A stretch of DNA of 36,530 bases from an uncultured Pelagibacteraceae bacterium (GCA_902572155.1 CACGET010000002.1:1-36530); one strand, 5' to 3'; positions 1 to 11,751 are shown, counted from the stretch's first letter. Numbers and translations: made by a program. Notes: generated by a model from the letters alone, not told the origin.

Positions 1-712
1 CTTCTACATGTGCATCAGGTAACCAAGTATGTACTGGCCACATTGGCGTTTTAACAGCAAAAGAACTAAAAAAGGCAAGCCATAATAAATTTTGGTATTT
101 TGCATCAATGCCTAACTCGTAAAGTTTAATCACATCTGTAGTACCTGATATCCAATAAATAGATATTATAGCAATTAACATCAAAACGGATCCAAGCAAA
201 GTGTATAAAAAAAATTTGAATGCTGAGTAAACTCTTTTTGGACCTCCCCAAATACCAATTATTAAAAACATTGGAATTAAACCAGCTTCAAAGAATAGAT
301 AAAAAACGACCAAATCAAGGGAACAGAAAACTCCAATCATAAAACTTTCCATAATTAATATAGCAATTAGAAAATCTCTTAATCTATTTTTAATAGTATT
401 ATTCACAGAAATAATACAAAGAGGTGTTATAAAGGTAGTTAATAATATAAATAATATTGAAATACCATCTACTCCAACTTTGTAATTAATAAAATCTTTT
501 ATCCAATTTCTTTCTTCTACAAATTGAAAGGAGGAAGTTGTTGGGTCAAAAGATATCCATAGATAAATTGAAATTAAAAAATTTACAATTGTGGTAAATA
601 AAGCGACATACTTTGCAGTTAAATTATTTCCATCTTTGTCTTTAGTAAAAAATAAAAAAAGTGCTCCAACTATTGGTAATAATATTAAAGATGATAATAT
701 TGGAAAATTCAT
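1..712 (-). CDS. nuoM: NADH-quinone oxidoreductase subunit M (partial, C-terminus outside window)
   Basis: NuoM is one of the antiporter-like proton-pumping subunits in the membrane arm of complex I. About 237 N-terminal residues are readable from the ATG at 712-710 down to the left edge, where the gene is cut by the window and not by a stop. The translation is strongly hydrophobic with several membrane segments. It carries the family signatures FFEAGLIPMFLIIGIWGG, with the conserved membrane glutamate, and the TM7-region motif KTPMWPVHTWLPDAH. The ATG overlaps the nuoL stop by one base (TAATG), so the two are probably translationally coupled. It is the last visible gene of the nuo operon; nuoN would be expected just outside the window. 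Confidence 0.95.
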   Translation of the reverse strand, partial: MNFPILSSLILLPIVGALFLFFTKDKDGNNLTAKYVALFTTIVNFLISIYLWISFDPTTSSFQFVEERNWIKDFINYKVGVDGISILFILLTTFITPLCIISVNNTIKNRLRDFLIAILIMESFMIGVFCSLDLVVFYLFFEAGLIPMFLIIGIWGGPKRVYSAFKFFLYTLLGSVLMLIAIISIYWISGTTDVIKLYELGIDAKYQNLLWLAFFSSFAVKTPMWPVHTWLPDAHVE

Positions 713-2625
713 TACCTAACTATTAAAAAGGTTAAAAAAGCTGAAAAACCCACAAGCATTATAAATGCATATTGATAAATGAAGCCACTTTGAAATTTAT
801 TTGCTTTTATAGAACATTTTTTTATAAAAGAAGAAATCCCATCTGGACCAAAACCATCAATTATTGTGCCGTCAAAAAATTTCCATAAAAATAAACCTAA
901 ACGTTTAGAAGATTTAATAAATAAAACTTCGTATAGTTCATCAAAGTACCATTTATTTACTAAAAAATTATATAAAGGTTTGTTTATTGACACTATACTT
1001 TTTGGAATTTCTTTATTCTTAACAAATAGATAATGGGCAATTGGAATTGAAATTAATACTAGACACGGTGTTAAAAGTAAAAACCATATAGGTGGATGAT
1101 CAGTACTTAAAGGTTTTAAAAACATTATAGACTCTGACCAAAAATAATTTTCACCTCCATGACCTATAAAAAGTCCTTTAAATAAAAAACCAGCAAACAC
1201 TGCACCAATGGAAAGAATAAATAGTGGAATTAGCATTACTAATGGTGACTCGTGAGTTTCTTCTATTTTTATATTTTGGTTGTTATAATCTCCATGGAAA
1301 GTTTTAAAAATTAATCTCCAGGAATATATTGATGTCATAAATGCTGTTAATATTCCTATGCCAGCTGCGTAATAGCCCGTTGTGTTTCCTTTCAAGTAAG
1401 CAAATTCTATAATTGCGTCTTTTGAGTAAAAACCTGATAAGAAAGGAAAACCAGTTAATGCTAGTGTGCCAATGATCATTAAAGCATAAGTGTAAGGCAA
1501 TTTTTTCCAAACACCGCCCATTTTATTAATATCTTGCTCCTCTTTAAAAGCATGGATGACAGAGCCAGATCCTAAAAAGAGTAAAGCTTTGAAAAAAGCA
1601 TGAGTGAATAAATGAAACATTGCAACGTTGTAAGCGCCAACCCCGGCTGCAAAAAACATGTATCCTAATTGGCTACATGTAGAATATGCAATAATTTTTT
1701 TGATGTCAGTTTGAACTAAAGCTACTGTTGCTGCAAAAAAAGCTGTGGTCATACCAACAATAGTTATTAAATTTAGTATTAACGGTGAGTATTCATAAAT
1801 ATGCGAACATCTTACTACTAAAAATACTCCTGCAGTTACCATAGTAGCTGCGTGTATTAATGCAGAAACTGGAGTTGGACCTTCCATTGCATCTGGTAAC
1901 CAGGTATGTAATAAAATTTGAGCTGATTTACCCATTGCACCTATAAATAAAAGTAAGCAAATCAAGTCTATTGCTTTAATTTTGAGTCCAAGAAATAATA
2001 AATTTTTATCAATGACGGTTGGTATTTGTTCAAAAACTTCGGAGTAATTTACTGTACCAAATAAATAAAATATTAAAAAAATTCCTAAAGCAAATCCAAA
2101 ATCTCCAACTCTGTTTACAACAAATGCTTTAATCGCTGCGGCATTGGCACTTTCTTTTTTAAACCAAAAACCAATTAAAAAATACGAACATAGACCTACT
2201 CCTTCCCATCCAAAAAATAATTGAACAAAATTATCTGAAGTTACAAGCATTAACATTGCAAATGTAAATAAAGATAAATAAGCCATGAATCTTTGTTTAT
2301 GCGGATCATGGGACATGTAACCAATTGAATAAATATGGACTAAAGAAGATACAGAAGTAACCACAACCAACATTACAGCTGATAAAGGATCGATTAACAT
2401 TGACCAATTTACATCTAGTGATCCAGAGTTGATCCATGTTGCGATTACTATATTTTCCTCATATTGATTTATAATTACTTGATATAAAACAAAAATTGAT
2501 AGCAATGCAGAAATTGAAACTAAAGCACTTGTTACTATTTCTGAATTTCTATCACCAATAAATTTACCAAAGAAGCCTGATATTATTGATGCGATTAATG
2601 GAAGGAATATAATTAAAAGTTCCAT
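712..2625 (-). CDS. nuoL: NADH-quinone oxidoreductase subunit L
   Basis: NuoL is the distal antiporter-like subunit of complex I, coupling quinone reduction to proton translocation across the inner membrane. The 637-residue product has the usual family length and many membrane segments. It shows the conserved GWEGVGLCSYFLIGFWF stretch with the membrane glutamate near residue 141, and the proton-channel block around LLHTWLPDAMEGPTPVSALIHAATMV with its HTWLPDAM core. The C-terminal third contains the long amphipathic helix region and a final anchor helix. It lies between nuoK, two bases upstream, and nuoM, with a one-base overlap, in canonical order. Confidence 0.97.
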   Translation of the reverse strand: MELLIIFLPLIASIISGFFGKFIGDRNSEIVTSALVSISALLSIFVLYQVIINQYEENIVIATWINSGSLDVNWSMLIDPLSAVMLVVVTSVSSLVHIYSIGYMSHDPHKQRFMAYLSLFTFAMLMLVTSDNFVQLFFGWEGVGLCSYFLIGFWFKKESANAAAIKAFVVNRVGDFGFALGIFLIFYLFGTVNYSEVFEQIPTVIDKNLLFLGLKIKAIDLICLLLFIGAMGKSAQILLHTWLPDAMEGPTPVSALIHAATMVTAGVFLVVRCSHIYEYSPLILNLITIVGMTTAFFAATVALVQTDIKKIIAYSTCSQLGYMFFAAGVGAYNVAMFHLFTHAFFKALLFLGSGSVIHAFKEEQDINKMGGVWKKLPYTYALMIIGTLALTGFPFLSGFYSKDAIIEFAYLKGNTTGYYAAGIGILTAFMTSIYSWRLIFKTFHGDYNNQNIKIEETHESPLVMLIPLFILSIGAVFAGFLFKGLFIGHGGENYFWSESIMFLKPLSTDHPPIWFLLLTPCLVLISIPIAHYLFVKNKEIPKSIVSINKPLYNFLVNKWYFDELYEVLFIKSSKRLGLFLWKFFDGTIIDGFGPDGISSFIKKCSIKANKFQSGFIYQYAFIMLVGFSAFLTFLIVR

Positions 2626-2627
2626 CC

Positions 2628-2939
2628 CTATCCTTTCAGCTCATCTATTTCTTCAACTCTAATAGTTCCAGAATTTCGATAATAAACTACAATAATTGCA
2701 AGTCCGATAGCAGCTTCAGCAGCAGCTACTGTTAAAATAAATAATGTAAAAACCTGACCAGTTAAATCTCCTAAAAATATTGAAAAAGAAACTAAATTAA
2801 TATTAACAGCTAACAATATCAACTCGATACTCATTAATATAACAATGATATTTTTTCTATTTAAAAATATTCCGATAATTCCAATTGAAAATATAATTGC
2901 ACCTAATGTTAAATAATGTCCTAGACCTATTTCAGTCAT
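2628..2939 (-). CDS. nuoK: NADH-quinone oxidoreductase subunit K
   Basis: NuoK is a small three-helix membrane subunit of complex I that carries buried glutamates in the proton pathway. The 103-residue product begins [15 protein letters not shown] and contains the conserved segment [19 protein letters not shown], with the glutamate of MSIEL, and a second glutamate in [12 protein letters not shown] chose the ATG at 2939-2937; an in-frame TTG one codon upstream is a poorer start. The gene overlaps the end of nuoJ by eight bases, which suggests coupled translation. Confidence 0.96.
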   Translation of the reverse strand: MTEIGLGHYLTLGAIIFSIGIIGIFLNRKNIIVILMSIELILLAVNINLVSFSIFLGDLTGQVFTLFILTVAAAEAAIGLAIIVVYYRNSGTIRVEEIDELKG

Positions 2940-3564
2940 CAATCTTAACTCCTTTATTGGACTCGACTTTTAGAACACTTACACCATCAGATCTCTCTCT
3001 AGAAATTTGCTTTATATAACTTTGTGTTTTGACACCTTCTCTTTTTCTAAAAGTGAGAACAATTGCACCAATCATTGCAACTAACAAAATCATTCCACTG
3101 ATTTGAAATACATGAATGTAATCTGTGTATAAAACCTGTCCCAAAGAATGAGTGTTACTAATTTTAATACTTTCTATGGAGTTATTTATATCAAACAAGT
3201 CAGGTTTAAATTTCCAACCACCTATAACAATAATTAACTCAACAAATATAACAGTACCAATAATTAAGCCTACTGGAATATGTTTTGAACTATCTTCAGA
3301 TGAAAACCATTGATTTTTTTGCTGAGCAACATTTAACATCATTACAACAAATAAAAATAAAACTGCTACTGCGCCAACATAAACAATTAGCATTATCATT
3401 CCTAAAAATTCTGCTCCAATCATTATAAAGAGACACGAAATGCTTATAAAATCTAAGATTAGAAAGAAAACAGAGTGAACTGTGTTTTTTGAAGCAGTAA
3501 CCATTATAGCTGAAACAATAGCTATTATTGAAAACGTATAAAAAAATATAGAGTGTGCAATCAT
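2932..3564 (-). CDS. nuoJ: NADH-quinone oxidoreductase subunit J
   Basis: NuoJ is a membrane-arm subunit of complex I that lies between the quinone module and the antiporter-like subunits. The 210-residue product has about five membrane segments. It includes the conserved [20 protein letters not shown] region, where the pi-bulge helix of TM3 is expected, and [13 protein letters not shown] soluble tail of about 35 residues follows the last helix. The start is two bases after the nuoI stop, and the 3' end overlaps nuoK by eight bases. Confidence 0.95.
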   Translation of the reverse strand: MIAHSIFFYTFSIIAIVSAIMVTASKNTVHSVFFLILDFISISCLFIMIGAEFLGMIMLIVYVGAVAVLFLFVVMMLNVAQQKNQWFSSEDSSKHIPVGLIIGTVIFVELIIVIGGWKFKPDLFDINNSIESIKISNTHSLGQVLYTDYIHVFQISGMILLVAMIGAIVLTFRKREGVKTQSYIKQISRERSDGVSVLKVESNKGVKIDD

Positions 3565-3566
3565 TT

Positions 3567-4052
3567 TTATCTATGAGAACTATCAGCTTTAATATTAGCC
3601 TCTAAAATATTTTCCCATCTATCACCATTATCTAAAAGTTTTTCCTTGGTGTAATAAAGTTCTTCTCTTGTTTCGGTTGAAAATTCGAAATTTGGACCCT
3701 GAACAATTGCATCAACTGGACAAGATTCTTCACACAAACCACAATAAATACATTTCATCATGTCAATGTCGTAACGAGTGGTTTTTCTACTTCCATCCTT
3801 TCTTTCAGAGGATTCAATGGTTATCGCTTGAGCAGGACAAACAGCTTCACACAATTTGCATGCGATGCATCTCTCTTCACCATTTGAATATCTTCTTAAA
3901 GCATGTTCGCCTCTAAAGCGTGGGCTTATTTTACCCTTTTCAAACGGATAATTAATTGTTTTTTTTGATTTAAAGATTTCTTTAATTGCCATGTATAGAC
4001 CACTAGCAAAATCTGTCATAAATATTGTTTTACAAAATCTTGATATTTTCAT
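3567..4052 (-). CDS. nuoI: NADH-quinone oxidoreductase subunit I
   Basis: NuoI carries the two [4Fe-4S] clusters N6a and N6b that pass electrons towards NuoB. The 161-residue product has two classical ferredoxin motifs, [12 protein letters not shown] at residues 62-73 and [12 protein letters not shown] at 101-112. Before them is the conserved basic stretch [12 protein letters not shown]. Length and motif spacing match alphaproteobacterial and mitochondrial (TYKY) homologues. It is two bases downstream of nuoH and two bases upstream of nuoJ. Confidence 0.97.
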   Translation of the reverse strand: MKISRFCKTIFMTDFASGLYMAIKEIFKSKKTINYPFEKGKISPRFRGEHALRRYSNGEERCIACKLCEAVCPAQAITIESSERKDGSRKTTRYDIDMMKCIYCGLCEESCPVDAIVQGPNFEFSTETREELYYTKEKLLDNGDRWENILEANIKADSSHR

Positions 4053-4054
4053 GA

Positions 4055-5053
4055 TTAATTCACTGGTAAAAGATTAAAATAAAATAAAAAACTAGCTGTC
4101 AATACAACCCATATTAAAGAAATTGGAAGGAATACTTTCCAACCTAATCTCATCAATTGATCATACCTGTACCTTGGAACAATAGCTTTTACTAAAGCGA
4201 AAAGGAAAAATAATAATAATATCTTTAGTATTAACCAAACAGGACCTGGAACTAAAGTAAAAGGATAAATTTCAAGAGGAGATAACCAGCCTCCTAAAAA
4301 TAATACTGAACCAATCGCACACATTAAAAGAATATTTGCATATTCACCAAGCCAAAACATAGCATACATCATGCCAGAATATTCTGTTTGATATCCAGCT
4401 ACCAATTCAGCTTCTGCTTCTGGTAGATCGAATGGTGGTCTATTTGTTTCAGCTAATGCTGAAATAAAAAAAATAATAAACATTGGGAACAGAGGAATAA
4501 CAAACCATAAGTCTTGCTGAGCTATTACAATATCATTTAAATTAAGTGACCCAACACACAGTAAAACATTTATAATTATTACTCCAATAGATACCTCATA
4601 GGAAACCATTTGAGCTGCAGATCTAATTGCTCCTAAAAATGGATATTTAGAATTTGATGCCCAACCACCCATTATAATTCCATAAACACCAAGAGATGAA
4701 ACAGCAAATAAATAAAGAATTCCAACATTGATATCAGCCAATACCTGAGTTGCACTAAATGGTATTACGGCCCAAGCAATTAATGCAAGAGTCATTGTTA
4801 CAATAGGTGCAAGGATAAAAATTACTTTATTTGCACTTGATGGGATGATAATTTCCTTAAATACATATTTTAATGCATCAGCAATAGTTTGTAACAATCC
4901 AAAAGGTCCTACAACATTAGGTCCTTGTCTTTTTTGAACAAAAGCCCAAACTCTTCTATCAAGCCAGACAATCATGGCAACAGAAACCAGAACAGGAACA
5001 AGTAAAAAAATAATTTTGTAAACTTCATCAAAAAAAATACTTAAATATTCCAT
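4055..5053 (-). CDS. nuoH: NADH-quinone oxidoreductase subunit H
   Basis: NuoH is the membrane subunit that forms much of the quinone-binding cavity and joins the hydrophilic and membrane arms. The 332-residue product has eight or so membrane helices. It contains the diagnostic motifs [20 protein letters not shown] near residues 28-47 and [20 protein letters not shown] near 200-220, the acidic loop characteristic of the subunit. The ATG immediately follows the nuoG stop (TAAATG), and nuoI follows after two bases. Confidence 0.97.
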   Translation of the reverse strand: MEYLSIFFDEVYKIIFLLVPVLVSVAMIVWLDRRVWAFVQKRQGPNVVGPFGLLQTIADALKYVFKEIIIPSSANKVIFILAPIVTMTLALIAWAVIPFSATQVLADINVGILYLFAVSSLGVYGIIMGGWASNSKYPFLGAIRSAAQMVSYEVSIGVIIINVLLCVGSLNLNDIVIAQQDLWFVIPLFPMFIIFFISALAETNRPPFDLPEAEAELVAGYQTEYSGMMYAMFWLGEYANILLMCAIGSVLFLGGWLSPLEIYPFTLVPGPVWLILKILLLFFLFALVKAIVPRYRYDQLMRLGWKVFLPISLIWVVLTASFLFYFNLLPVN

Positions 5054-7084
5054 TTAACCTTCTGTTCCAGTCGACTTAAGGTTTAATTTAGAGTTGTTAC
5101 ACTCAATCATAGTTTTTGAAGATTTAGCAATAACATTTGAAAAATAATAATCTTTTAATTGAATATTTAATTTTTCATTTTGAAAATTTAGAGTTTCTAT
5201 TTCTTTATAATCTAAATTTTTGTTTTCTTGTTGAAGTTTTATATAATTAAACATGCTACTTTCTAATTCCTCTTTATCATTAAATAATTTTCGATTATTC
5301 ATGATTTCGGCTAATTCATTAATAATTTGCCAGTCTTCTTTGGCTTCACCTGGAGGGTAAGATGCTTTATATGCTTTTTGTATTTTCCCCTCTAAATTTG
5401 TAAAATATCCATCCTGTTCAGTAAAAGCCGATCCTGGTAAAATAATATCTGCTATCTCTGCACCCTTATCTCCATGACTACCTTGATAAATTATAAATTC
5501 ATCTTTTTTATTAAATTCTAAGTTATCTTGTCCTGCTAGATAAACAATTTCAAATTTATTTGATTTTAATTCTTCCAATAAATTAATTCTATTATTTAAT
5601 ATTCCTAAATCAAAATTACCAACTGTTGATGCATCACAAGATAAAATATTTAAAGGATTCCAGTTCTCAGTGAATTTATTATTTTTTTTTAAAAAATTTT
5701 TAATTAAATCAAATAAATATTTTGCTGAATTTAATTTTAATAATGACTCGCCTAACACAATCATTGGATTATTTGCCATAATAATATCTTTAGATATTTC
5801 ATTAGAGCCCTCAAAAATATTTTTTATTAATTGAGTTTGGCCATCTAAATTTTCATAAGGATAGGTTAAATCACCAACATCGTTTAATGAGATTACTTTT
5901 GTTTTATTATTTACATAAGCTTTTCGAATTCTTGCATTTAAGATTGTGGCTTCATATCTTGGATTTGTACCAATTAAAAATATCAAATCTGAGTCTTCAA
6001 TTCCATTTATAGAAGAATTAAATATATAATTCTCTCTTTCAGAGTTATCTACAAATCTATTATCTGATCTTGAGTCGTAATTATTATTATTTAAAGTTCG
6101 ATCAAAAAATTCTTTAAAGATATATCCTGTTTCCATATTGGTTAAGTCACCAACAAAACCACAAATCTTATCCTTATGTGTGTTTTCAAATTTAGATTTA
6201 ATAATTTTAAACACTTCATTCCATGAAGCTTTTTCAAATTTATCATTATATTTTATATAAGGTGTATCTAATCTTTGATTTAATAGGCCATCACATGCAT
6301 ATCTTGTCTTGTCTGAAATCCATTCTTCATTAATGTCCTCATTAATCAATGGTAAAACTCTTTTGACTTCCCATTCATATGTATCTACTCTCACATTTGA
6401 TCCAACTGCATCCATTACATCAATTGTCTCTGTTTTTTTTAATTCCCAAGGTCTTGCCTCAAATACATAAGGTTTAGATGTTAAAGCTCCTACTGGACAA
6501 AGATCTATTACATTTGCAGATAATTCAGATTGCATAGCTTCTTCTAAGTATGTTGTTATTTGCATATCTTCACCTCTACCGATTGCACCAATTTCAGAAA
6601 CTCCGGCGATTTCAGTCGCAAATCTTACGCATCTAGTACAATGAATACATCTTGTCATTTGAGTTTTTATTAATGGCCCCATATATTTTTCTGGAACAGC
6701 TCGTTTATTTTCTTTAAATCTAGATTTATCTACGCCATAAAACATAGATTGATCTTGAAGATCACATTCACCACCTTGGTCGCATACTGGACAATCTAAA
6801 GGGTGATTAGCTAATAAAAACTCCATTACTCCCTTTCTTGCTTTTTCAACAAAAGGTGTGTTGGTTTTAATATTCATTCCTTCAGCAGCTGGCATTGCAC
6901 AAGATGCAACAGGTTTAGGAGATTTTTCCATCTCAACCAAACACATTCTGCAGTTACCTGCTATAGATAGTTTTTCATGGTAACAAAACCGTGGAATTTC
7001 AACCCCTGCTTTTTCGCAAGCTTGTAAAACTGTCAAACCCTCATCTATCTCCACTTCTATATCATTAACTTTTAATTTAGGCAT
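5054..7084 (-). CDS. nuoG: NADH-quinone oxidoreductase subunit G
   Basis: NuoG is the large iron-sulfur subunit of the NADH-dehydrogenase arm. The 676-residue product has an N-terminal [2Fe-2S] domain (Cys34, Cys45, Cys48, Cys62). It is followed by the His94/Cys98/Cys101/Cys107 set for cluster N5 and the CIHCTRC set with a later Cys near 196 for another [4Fe-4S] cluster. The C-terminal molybdopterin-oxidoreductase-like domain is present, with [18 protein letters not shown] as a recognisable segment, but it is diverged and rich in Asn and Lys. It overlaps nuoF by eight bases and abuts nuoH. Confidence 0.96.
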   Translation of the reverse strand: MPKLKVNDIEVEIDEGLTVLQACEKAGVEIPRFCYHEKLSIAGNCRMCLVEMEKSPKPVASCAMPAAEGMNIKTNTPFVEKARKGVMEFLLANHPLDCPVCDQGGECDLQDQSMFYGVDKSRFKENKRAVPEKYMGPLIKTQMTRCIHCTRCVRFATEIAGVSEIGAIGRGEDMQITTYLEEAMQSELSANVIDLCPVGALTSKPYVFEARPWELKKTETIDVMDAVGSNVRVDTYEWEVKRVLPLINEDINEEWISDKTRYACDGLLNQRLDTPYIKYNDKFEKASWNEVFKIIKSKFENTHKDKICGFVGDLTNMETGYIFKEFFDRTLNNNNYDSRSDNRFVDNSERENYIFNSSINGIEDSDLIFLIGTNPRYEATILNARIRKAYVNNKTKVISLNDVGDLTYPYENLDGQTQLIKNIFEGSNEISKDIIMANNPMIVLGESLLKLNSAKYLFDLIKNFLKKNNKFTENWNPLNILSCDASTVGNFDLGILNNRINLLEELKSNKFEIVYLAGQDNLEFNKKDEFIIYQGSHGDKGAEIADIILPGSAFTEQDGYFTNLEGKIQKAYKASYPPGEAKEDWQIINELAEIMNNRKLFNDKEELESSMFNYIKLQQENKNLDYKEIETLNFQNEKLNIQLKDYYFSNVIAKSSKTMIECNNSKLNLKSTGTEG

Positions 7085-8408
7085 TTTTTTTATCTAATAA
7101 ATGTTGATCAACTAAATAAGGAATATTATTTTTTTTCTGAACAATAGGATCTAAATTATTTCTTTCCTCAATTTCTTTTTTAAAATGTCTTAACAATCCC
7201 TGAACAGGCCATGATGATCCTTCACCAAATGCACAGATAGTATGACCGGCTATTTGGTTTGTTACATCACCTAACATATCTACTTCGTCTTTGGTAGCTT
7301 CTCCTTTTGCCATTCTTTCTAGCATTCTCCACATCCATCCAGAACCTTCTCTACATGGTGTACATTGACCACAGCTTTCATGTTTATAAAATCTTGCTAT
7401 CCTTGCCATACATTTAATAATGTCTTGATCTTTATTAATTACAACAATTCCTGCAGTTCCTAATCCACTTTTTTCAGCCATTAATGAGTCAAAATCCATG
7501 GTTAACGTCTCACATTTTTCTTTTGGTATTAAAGGCATTGATGAACCACCCGGAATAACAGCTTGTAAATTTTCCCATCCACCAATTACACCTCCAGCAT
7601 GGACTTCAATTAATTCTTTTAAAGGTATATTCATCTCTTCTTCAACGTTGCATGGATTATTAACATTACCTGATATACAAAAAATTTTTGTACCAGTGTT
7701 TTTTTCTCTCCCTAAAGAAGAAAACCATTTTCCACCTTTTCTAAGAATTGTTGGAACTACAGCTATTGTTTCAACATTATTTATAATTGTTGGACATCCA
7801 TAAAGTCCTATTAATGCTGGGAATGGTGGTTTTAATCTTGGCTGACCTTTTTTACCTTCTATACTTTCTAATAAAGCTGTTTCTTCACCACATATGTAAG
7901 CTCCTGCACCATAGTGTATAAAAATGTCTAAATCCCAACCTGTGCCAGCCGAATTTTTACCTATTAAATTTTTTTCATAAGCCTCATCAATGGCTGCTTG
8001 AAGTTTTTGACCCTCAATAAAATATTCACCTCTTATGTAAATATAGCACACATGAGCTTGAACAGCATAGGAAGCTATAAGACAACCTTCAATTAGTTTG
8101 TGAGGTTCAAATCTAAGAATATCTCTATCTTTGCATGTACCTGGTTCAGATTCATCTGCATTAATCACTAAATAATGTGGCCTAGATCCAACTTCCTTAG
8201 GGGCAAAAGACCACTTTAAACCTGTAGGGAATCCTGCTCCCCCTCTACCTCTTAACTGAGAATCTTTTACTTCATTAATAATCCAATCTCTTCCTTTTGC
8301 TATCAAATCCGAAGTATTTACCCAGTCACCTCTTGTTTGAGCAGATTTAACATCTGAACCCATATCATTGTATAAATTTTTAAATATTCTATCTTGATCT
8401 TTAAGCAT
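7077..8408 (-). CDS. nuoF: NADH-quinone oxidoreductase subunit F
   Basis: NuoF binds NADH and FMN and carries cluster N3; it is the electron entry point of complex I. The 443-residue product shows the nucleotide-binding [13 protein letters not shown] near residues 54-66 and [15 protein letters not shown]. The [19 protein letters not shown] block is present, and the [4Fe-4S] ligands lie in [12 protein letters not shown] near residue 350, with the fourth Cys in [10 protein letters not shown]. Length and motifs are normal for the family. It overlaps both neighbours, nuoE and nuoG, by eight bases each. Confidence 0.97.
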   Translation of the reverse strand: MLKDQDRIFKNLYNDMGSDVKSAQTRGDWVNTSDLIAKGRDWIINEVKDSQLRGRGGAGFPTGLKWSFAPKEVGSRPHYLVINADESEPGTCKDRDILRFEPHKLIEGCLIASYAVQAHVCYIYIRGEYFIEGQKLQAAIDEAYEKNLIGKNSAGTGWDLDIFIHYGAGAYICGEETALLESIEGKKGQPRLKPPFPALIGLYGCPTIINNVETIAVVPTILRKGGKWFSSLGREKNTGTKIFCISGNVNNPCNVEEEMNIPLKELIEVHAGGVIGGWENLQAVIPGGSSMPLIPKEKCETLTMDFDSLMAEKSGLGTAGIVVINKDQDIIKCMARIARFYKHESCGQCTPCREGSGWMWRMLERMAKGEATKDEVDMLGDVTNQIAGHTICAFGEGSSWPVQGLLRHFKKEIEERNNLDPIVQKKNNIPYLVDQHLLDKKNA

Positions 8409-9009
8409 TTTTTACGTCCATGAGTGTTTTTCTATTATTTTCTGGCTCAGTATTTAATCGACCTCGATATGAGCCTGGTTTAGGAGTTTCACCTTTTAAA
8501 ATTTTTTCAAATATTTCTATTGTCTTTTCCTTATCTAAATCTTCATAGTAATCATCATTAATTTGCAACATAGGAGCGTTCACACATGCACCTAAACATT
8601 CTACCTCCATCCAAGAACAACTATTATCATTTGATAACACATTTTCGTTTTCAGAAATTTTTTCTTTACAAGCTTCAACTAATTTATTAGCACCTCTAAT
8701 CATACAGGGAGTAGTAGTACAAACCTGGATAAAATACTTTCCTACTGGTGATAAGTTATACATAGAATAAAAAGTTGCTACCTCATAAACTTTTATGTAA
8801 GGCATATCTAATAACTTTGCGATATATTTCATGGCTGCTAAAGGAATCCAGTTATCATTCTGTTTTTGAGCAATATAGAGTAAAGCCATCACAGCACTTT
8901 GTTGTTTACCTTTAGGATATTTTGAAACTATTTTGTTTGCTTCTTCCATTGAGGGAGAACTAAACTCAAAAGTTTCTGGTTGATTTTTTGCAGGTCTTTT
9001 TAAACTCAT
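8401..9009 (-). CDS. nuoE: NADH-quinone oxidoreductase subunit E
   Basis: NuoE is the thioredoxin-like [2Fe-2S] subunit (cluster N1a) that sits next to NuoF. The 202-residue product has the four cluster cysteines in CTTTPC (97 and 102) and CLGACVNAP (138 and 142), at the usual spacing. The N-terminal helical domain contains [14 protein letters not shown]. The start codon overlaps the nuoD stop in an ATGA junction, and the 3' end overlaps nuoF by eight bases, so translation of the three is probably coupled. Confidence 0.96.
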   Translation of the reverse strand: MSLKRPAKNQPETFEFSSPSMEEANKIVSKYPKGKQQSAVMALLYIAQKQNDNWIPLAAMKYIAKLLDMPYIKVYEVATFYSMYNLSPVGKYFIQVCTTTPCMIRGANKLVEACKEKISENENVLSNDNSCSWMEVECLGACVNAPMLQINDDYYEDLDKEKTIEIFEKILKGETPKPGSYRGRLNTEPENNRKTLMDVKNA

Positions 9010-10181
9010 CTGTCTACCTCTCCAAAAACTATATCTAAAGAACCTAATACTGCTGGTACATCAGCTAGCATATGTCCTTTGATAAGATAATCCATTGACT
9101 GAAGATGTGAAAATCCAGGAGCTCTAATTTTACATTTGTATGGTTTATTCGATCCATCTGAAATTAGGTAAACACCAAACTCTCCTTTTGGAGCTTCAAC
9201 AGCTGTATAGATTTCATCCTTGGGAACTCGATAACCTTCTGTAAAAAGTTTAAAATGATGAATAAGAGCTTCCATTGATTGTTTAATTTCTTTTTTAGAT
9301 GGTGGGCTTATTTTACCATCTAATGATTTAATTGGGCCCTTCTCCATTTTTGCAAGACACTGTTTAATTATTGAAACGCTTTCTTTCATTTCTTCTATTC
9401 TGCACAAGTATCTATCATAACAGTCTCCATTTTTTCCAACTGGAATTTTAAAATCTAATTGTTCATAACAATCGTATGGTTGAGATTTTCTTAAATCCCA
9501 TGGAACGCCTGATCCTCTAATCATTACGCCTGAAAAAGAATAGTCTAAGGCGTCTTCTTTTGTAACAACTCCAATATCTACATTTCTTTGTTTGAAAATT
9601 CTGTTCTCGGTTAATAAGCTTTCTAAATCGTTAATTATTTTTGGAAATGTCTCACAAAATTCAGCTATATCTTCCTCCAAACCTTGTGGTAGATCTTGAT
9701 GAACTCCTCCAGCTCTAAAATAATTAGCATGAAGTCTTGAACCAGAAACTCTTTCATAAAATCCCATTAACTTTTCTCTTTCCTCAAATCCCCAAAGCGT
9801 GGGAGTTAAAGCTCCAACATCCATAGCTTGAGTAGTGACATTTAAAATATGACTTAAAATTCGGCCAATCTCACAAAAAATCACTCTTATATATTTTGCC
9901 CTGATTGGTACATCTAATTCAAGAACCCTCTCTATTGCTAAAGCAAAAGCATGCTCTTGATTCATTGGAGCGACATAATCTAATCGATCAAAGTAAGGAA
10001 CTGCTTGCATATACGTTTTACTTTCAATTAATTTTTCCGTACCTCTATGTAATAGTCCAATGTGTGGATCTGCTTTCTCTACAACTTCACCATCAAGTTC
10101 TAAAATTAGTCTTAATACTCCGTGTGCTGCGGGGTGTTGGGGTCCAAAATTTAAATTTAGGTTTTTAATTTTTTTTGTCAT
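9006..10181 (-). CDS. nuoD: NADH-quinone oxidoreductase subunit D
   Basis: NuoD (the 49-kDa homologue) forms the quinone site together with NuoB. The 391-residue product starts with [20 protein letters not shown], the conserved loop with the quinone-site histidine. It also shows [27 protein letters not shown], and the C-terminal DIVFGEVDR. It is a separate gene, not a NuoCD fusion. Its first 17 bases overlap the nuoC 3' end in another frame, and it shares four bases with nuoE. Confidence 0.97.
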   Translation of the reverse strand: MTKKIKNLNLNFGPQHPAAHGVLRLILELDGEVVEKADPHIGLLHRGTEKLIESKTYMQAVPYFDRLDYVAPMNQEHAFALAIERVLELDVPIRAKYIRVIFCEIGRILSHILNVTTQAMDVGALTPTLWGFEEREKLMGFYERVSGSRLHANYFRAGGVHQDLPQGLEEDIAEFCETFPKIINDLESLLTENRIFKQRNVDIGVVTKEDALDYSFSGVMIRGSGVPWDLRKSQPYDCYEQLDFKIPVGKNGDCYDRYLCRIEEMKESVSIIKQCLAKMEKGPIKSLDGKISPPSKKEIKQSMEALIHHFKLFTEGYRVPKDEIYTAVEAPKGEFGVYLISDGSNKPYKCKIRAPGFSHLQSMDYLIKGHMLADVPAVLGSLDIVFGEVDR

Positions 10182-10770
10182 TACTGTCTAATTCCTCTTT
10201 AATATATTTAGTACCTACCCATGGACTCTCATAATCAAAATTTCTATAGTTCTGCTCAAGCTTTACAGGTTCGTTTATTACTTTTTTTAGATCTTCGCTG
10301 TACCTAACTTCAGTATGTCCAGTTAATGGAAAATCCTTTCTAAGAGGATGGCCTTCAAATCCATAATCAGTAAGTATTCTTCTCAAATCTGGATGATCTT
10401 TAAAAGAAACACCATACATATCAAAAACTTCTCTTTCCATCCAGTTAGCAGCAGGAAAAATACTTGTTACTGATGGTATTATTTCATTTTCAGCAATAGA
10501 ATATTTTAATATTATTCTTTGGTTATATTCATGACTCAAAAACAAATAAACAATTTGAAATCTTGGGTTATTTTCAGGATAGTCAATTACTGTAATATCA
10601 ATAAGTTGTCTAAATTTTGTATCTGAATTTGTTTTTAAAAACAAAATTACATCAATAAGATCATCTTTGTCTGTTTCAAGATAAACTTGATTATGCTTAA
10701 TCTCGCTTTTATTAATTTTAGTTGTTAATTCAGAATTAATTTTTTTTTCTAAATCTATTAAATTGTTCAT
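10165..10770 (-). CDS. nuoC: NADH-quinone oxidoreductase subunit C
   Basis: NuoC (the 30-kDa homologue) is a soluble connecting-arm subunit of complex I. The 201-residue product has the family signature [20 protein letters not shown] followed by [20 protein letters not shown]. The N-terminal ~100 residues are more diverged, which is common in this subunit. It begins two bases after nuoB ends and overlaps nuoD by 17 bases. Confidence 0.96.
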   Translation of the reverse strand: MNNLIDLEKKINSELTTKINKSEIKHNQVYLETDKDDLIDVILFLKTNSDTKFRQLIDITVIDYPENNPRFQIVYLFLSHEYNQRIILKYSIAENEIIPSVTSIFPAANWMEREVFDMYGVSFKDHPDLRRILTDYGFEGHPLRKDFPLTGHTEVRYSEDLKKVINEPVKLEQNYRNFDYESPWVGTKYIKEELDSNDKKN

Positions 10771-10772
10771 GA

Positions 10773-11288
10773 TTACCTTGTAATTGAACCTTTGTTTCTA
10801 ATTTTTTTTTGAAGTTGCAAAATTCCATATAATAAAGCCTCTGCTGAAGGGGGGCATCCAGGAACATAAATATCAACAGGAACTATTCTATCGCAACCTC
10901 TAACTACAGAATATGAATAATGATAATAACCACCTCCATTAGCACAACTTCCCATAGAAATTACATATCTTGGTTCTGGCATTTGGTCATAAACTTTTCT
11001 CAAAGCTGGGGCCATTTTATTTGTTAAAGTACCTGCTACAATCATTACATCAGATTGTCTCGGGGAAGCTCGAGGTGCAGCACCAAATCTTTCAAGATCA
11101 TATCTTGGCATTGATGTTTGCATCATTTCAACAGCACAACATGCCAGACCAAATGTCATCCAGTGTAAAGATCCTGATCTAGACCAATTTATTAAATTGT
11201 CTAAAGAAGTTGTTATGAACCCATTTTTACTGAAGTCATCAGCAAGTTGTTTAAATTCATCAGGAACTTGATCTATTTTACTATTCAT
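10773..11288 (-). CDS. nuoB: NADH-quinone oxidoreductase subunit B
   Basis: NuoB (the PSST homologue) binds cluster N2, the terminal iron-sulfur cluster that reduces quinone. The 171-residue product has the tandem cysteines Cys50-Cys51 in LACCAVEMM, Cys115 in [15 protein letters not shown], and Cys145 in [14 protein letters not shown]. All four N2 ligands are therefore present. It lies 12 bases downstream of nuoA and two bases upstream of nuoC. Confidence 0.97.
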   Translation of the reverse strand: MNSKIDQVPDEFKQLADDFSKNGFITTSLDNLINWSRSGSLHWMTFGLACCAVEMMQTSMPRYDLERFGAAPRASPRQSDVMIVAGTLTNKMAPALRKVYDQMPEPRYVISMGSCANGGGYYHYSYSVVRGCDRIVPVDIYVPGCPPSAEALLYGILQLQKKIRNKGSITR

Positions 11289-11300
11289 TTTTATTTTATT

Positions 11301-11669
11301 TTATTCCCAGTCTAAAGCACCTTTTTTCCATTCATAAATAAAGCCAACTGTTAATATGAATAAAAAAATCATCATTGAAGAGAATCCTAAAATACCAATA
11401 TTTCCCAACGATATTGCCCAGGGAAATAAAAATGCTATTTCTAAATCAAAGATTATAAATAAGATTGCAACTAAATAAAATCTTACATCAAATTCCATTC
11501 TTGAGTCTTCAAAAGGTTCAAAACCGCATTCATAAGCAGATAATTTTTCTGGGTCAGGTTTTTTTGGAGACAAAATAAAATTAACTATGACAAAAGCACA
11601 ACTTAAGCCTAATGCAATAATTAGAAATATTATTATTGGCAAATAATCTTTTAAAAATTCGGATAACAT
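11301..11669 (-). CDS. nuoA: NADH-quinone oxidoreductase subunit A
   Basis: NuoA is a small three-helix membrane subunit and the first gene of the operon. The 122-residue product shows the conserved loop [20 protein letters not shown], with its cysteine, and [22 protein letters not shown], the typical second helix carrying buried acidic residues. The 98 bases between it and tRNA-Asp must carry the operon's promoter unless it is read through from the tRNAs. A perfect inverted repeat at 11733-11751 is the clearest signal there. Confidence 0.96.
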   Translation of the reverse strand: MLSEFLKDYLPIIIFLIIALGLSCAFVIVNFILSPKKPDPEKLSAYECGFEPFEDSRMEFDVRFYLVAILFIIFDLEIAFLFPWAISLGNIGILGFSSMMIFLFILTVGFIYEWKKGALDWE

Positions 11670-11732
11670 GTGAGTCTATATAGCAAGTTTTATAGCATGT
11701 TGAAGAGGATAAAAGTCACATTTTTAACAGAT

Positions 11733-11751
11733 ATTGATAAGGATTATCAAT
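11733..11751. promoter_or_regulatory. Perfect 8-bp inverted repeat upstream of nuoA
   Basis: ATTGATAA and TTATCAAT are separated by GGA. The arms are exact, and the site lies between tRNA-Asp and nuoA, 64 bases from the nuoA start. It could be an operator for the nuo operon. It is less convincing as a terminator for the tRNAs, because no T-run follows the hairpin on the minus strand. No regulator can be named from the sequence. Confidence 0.4.
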
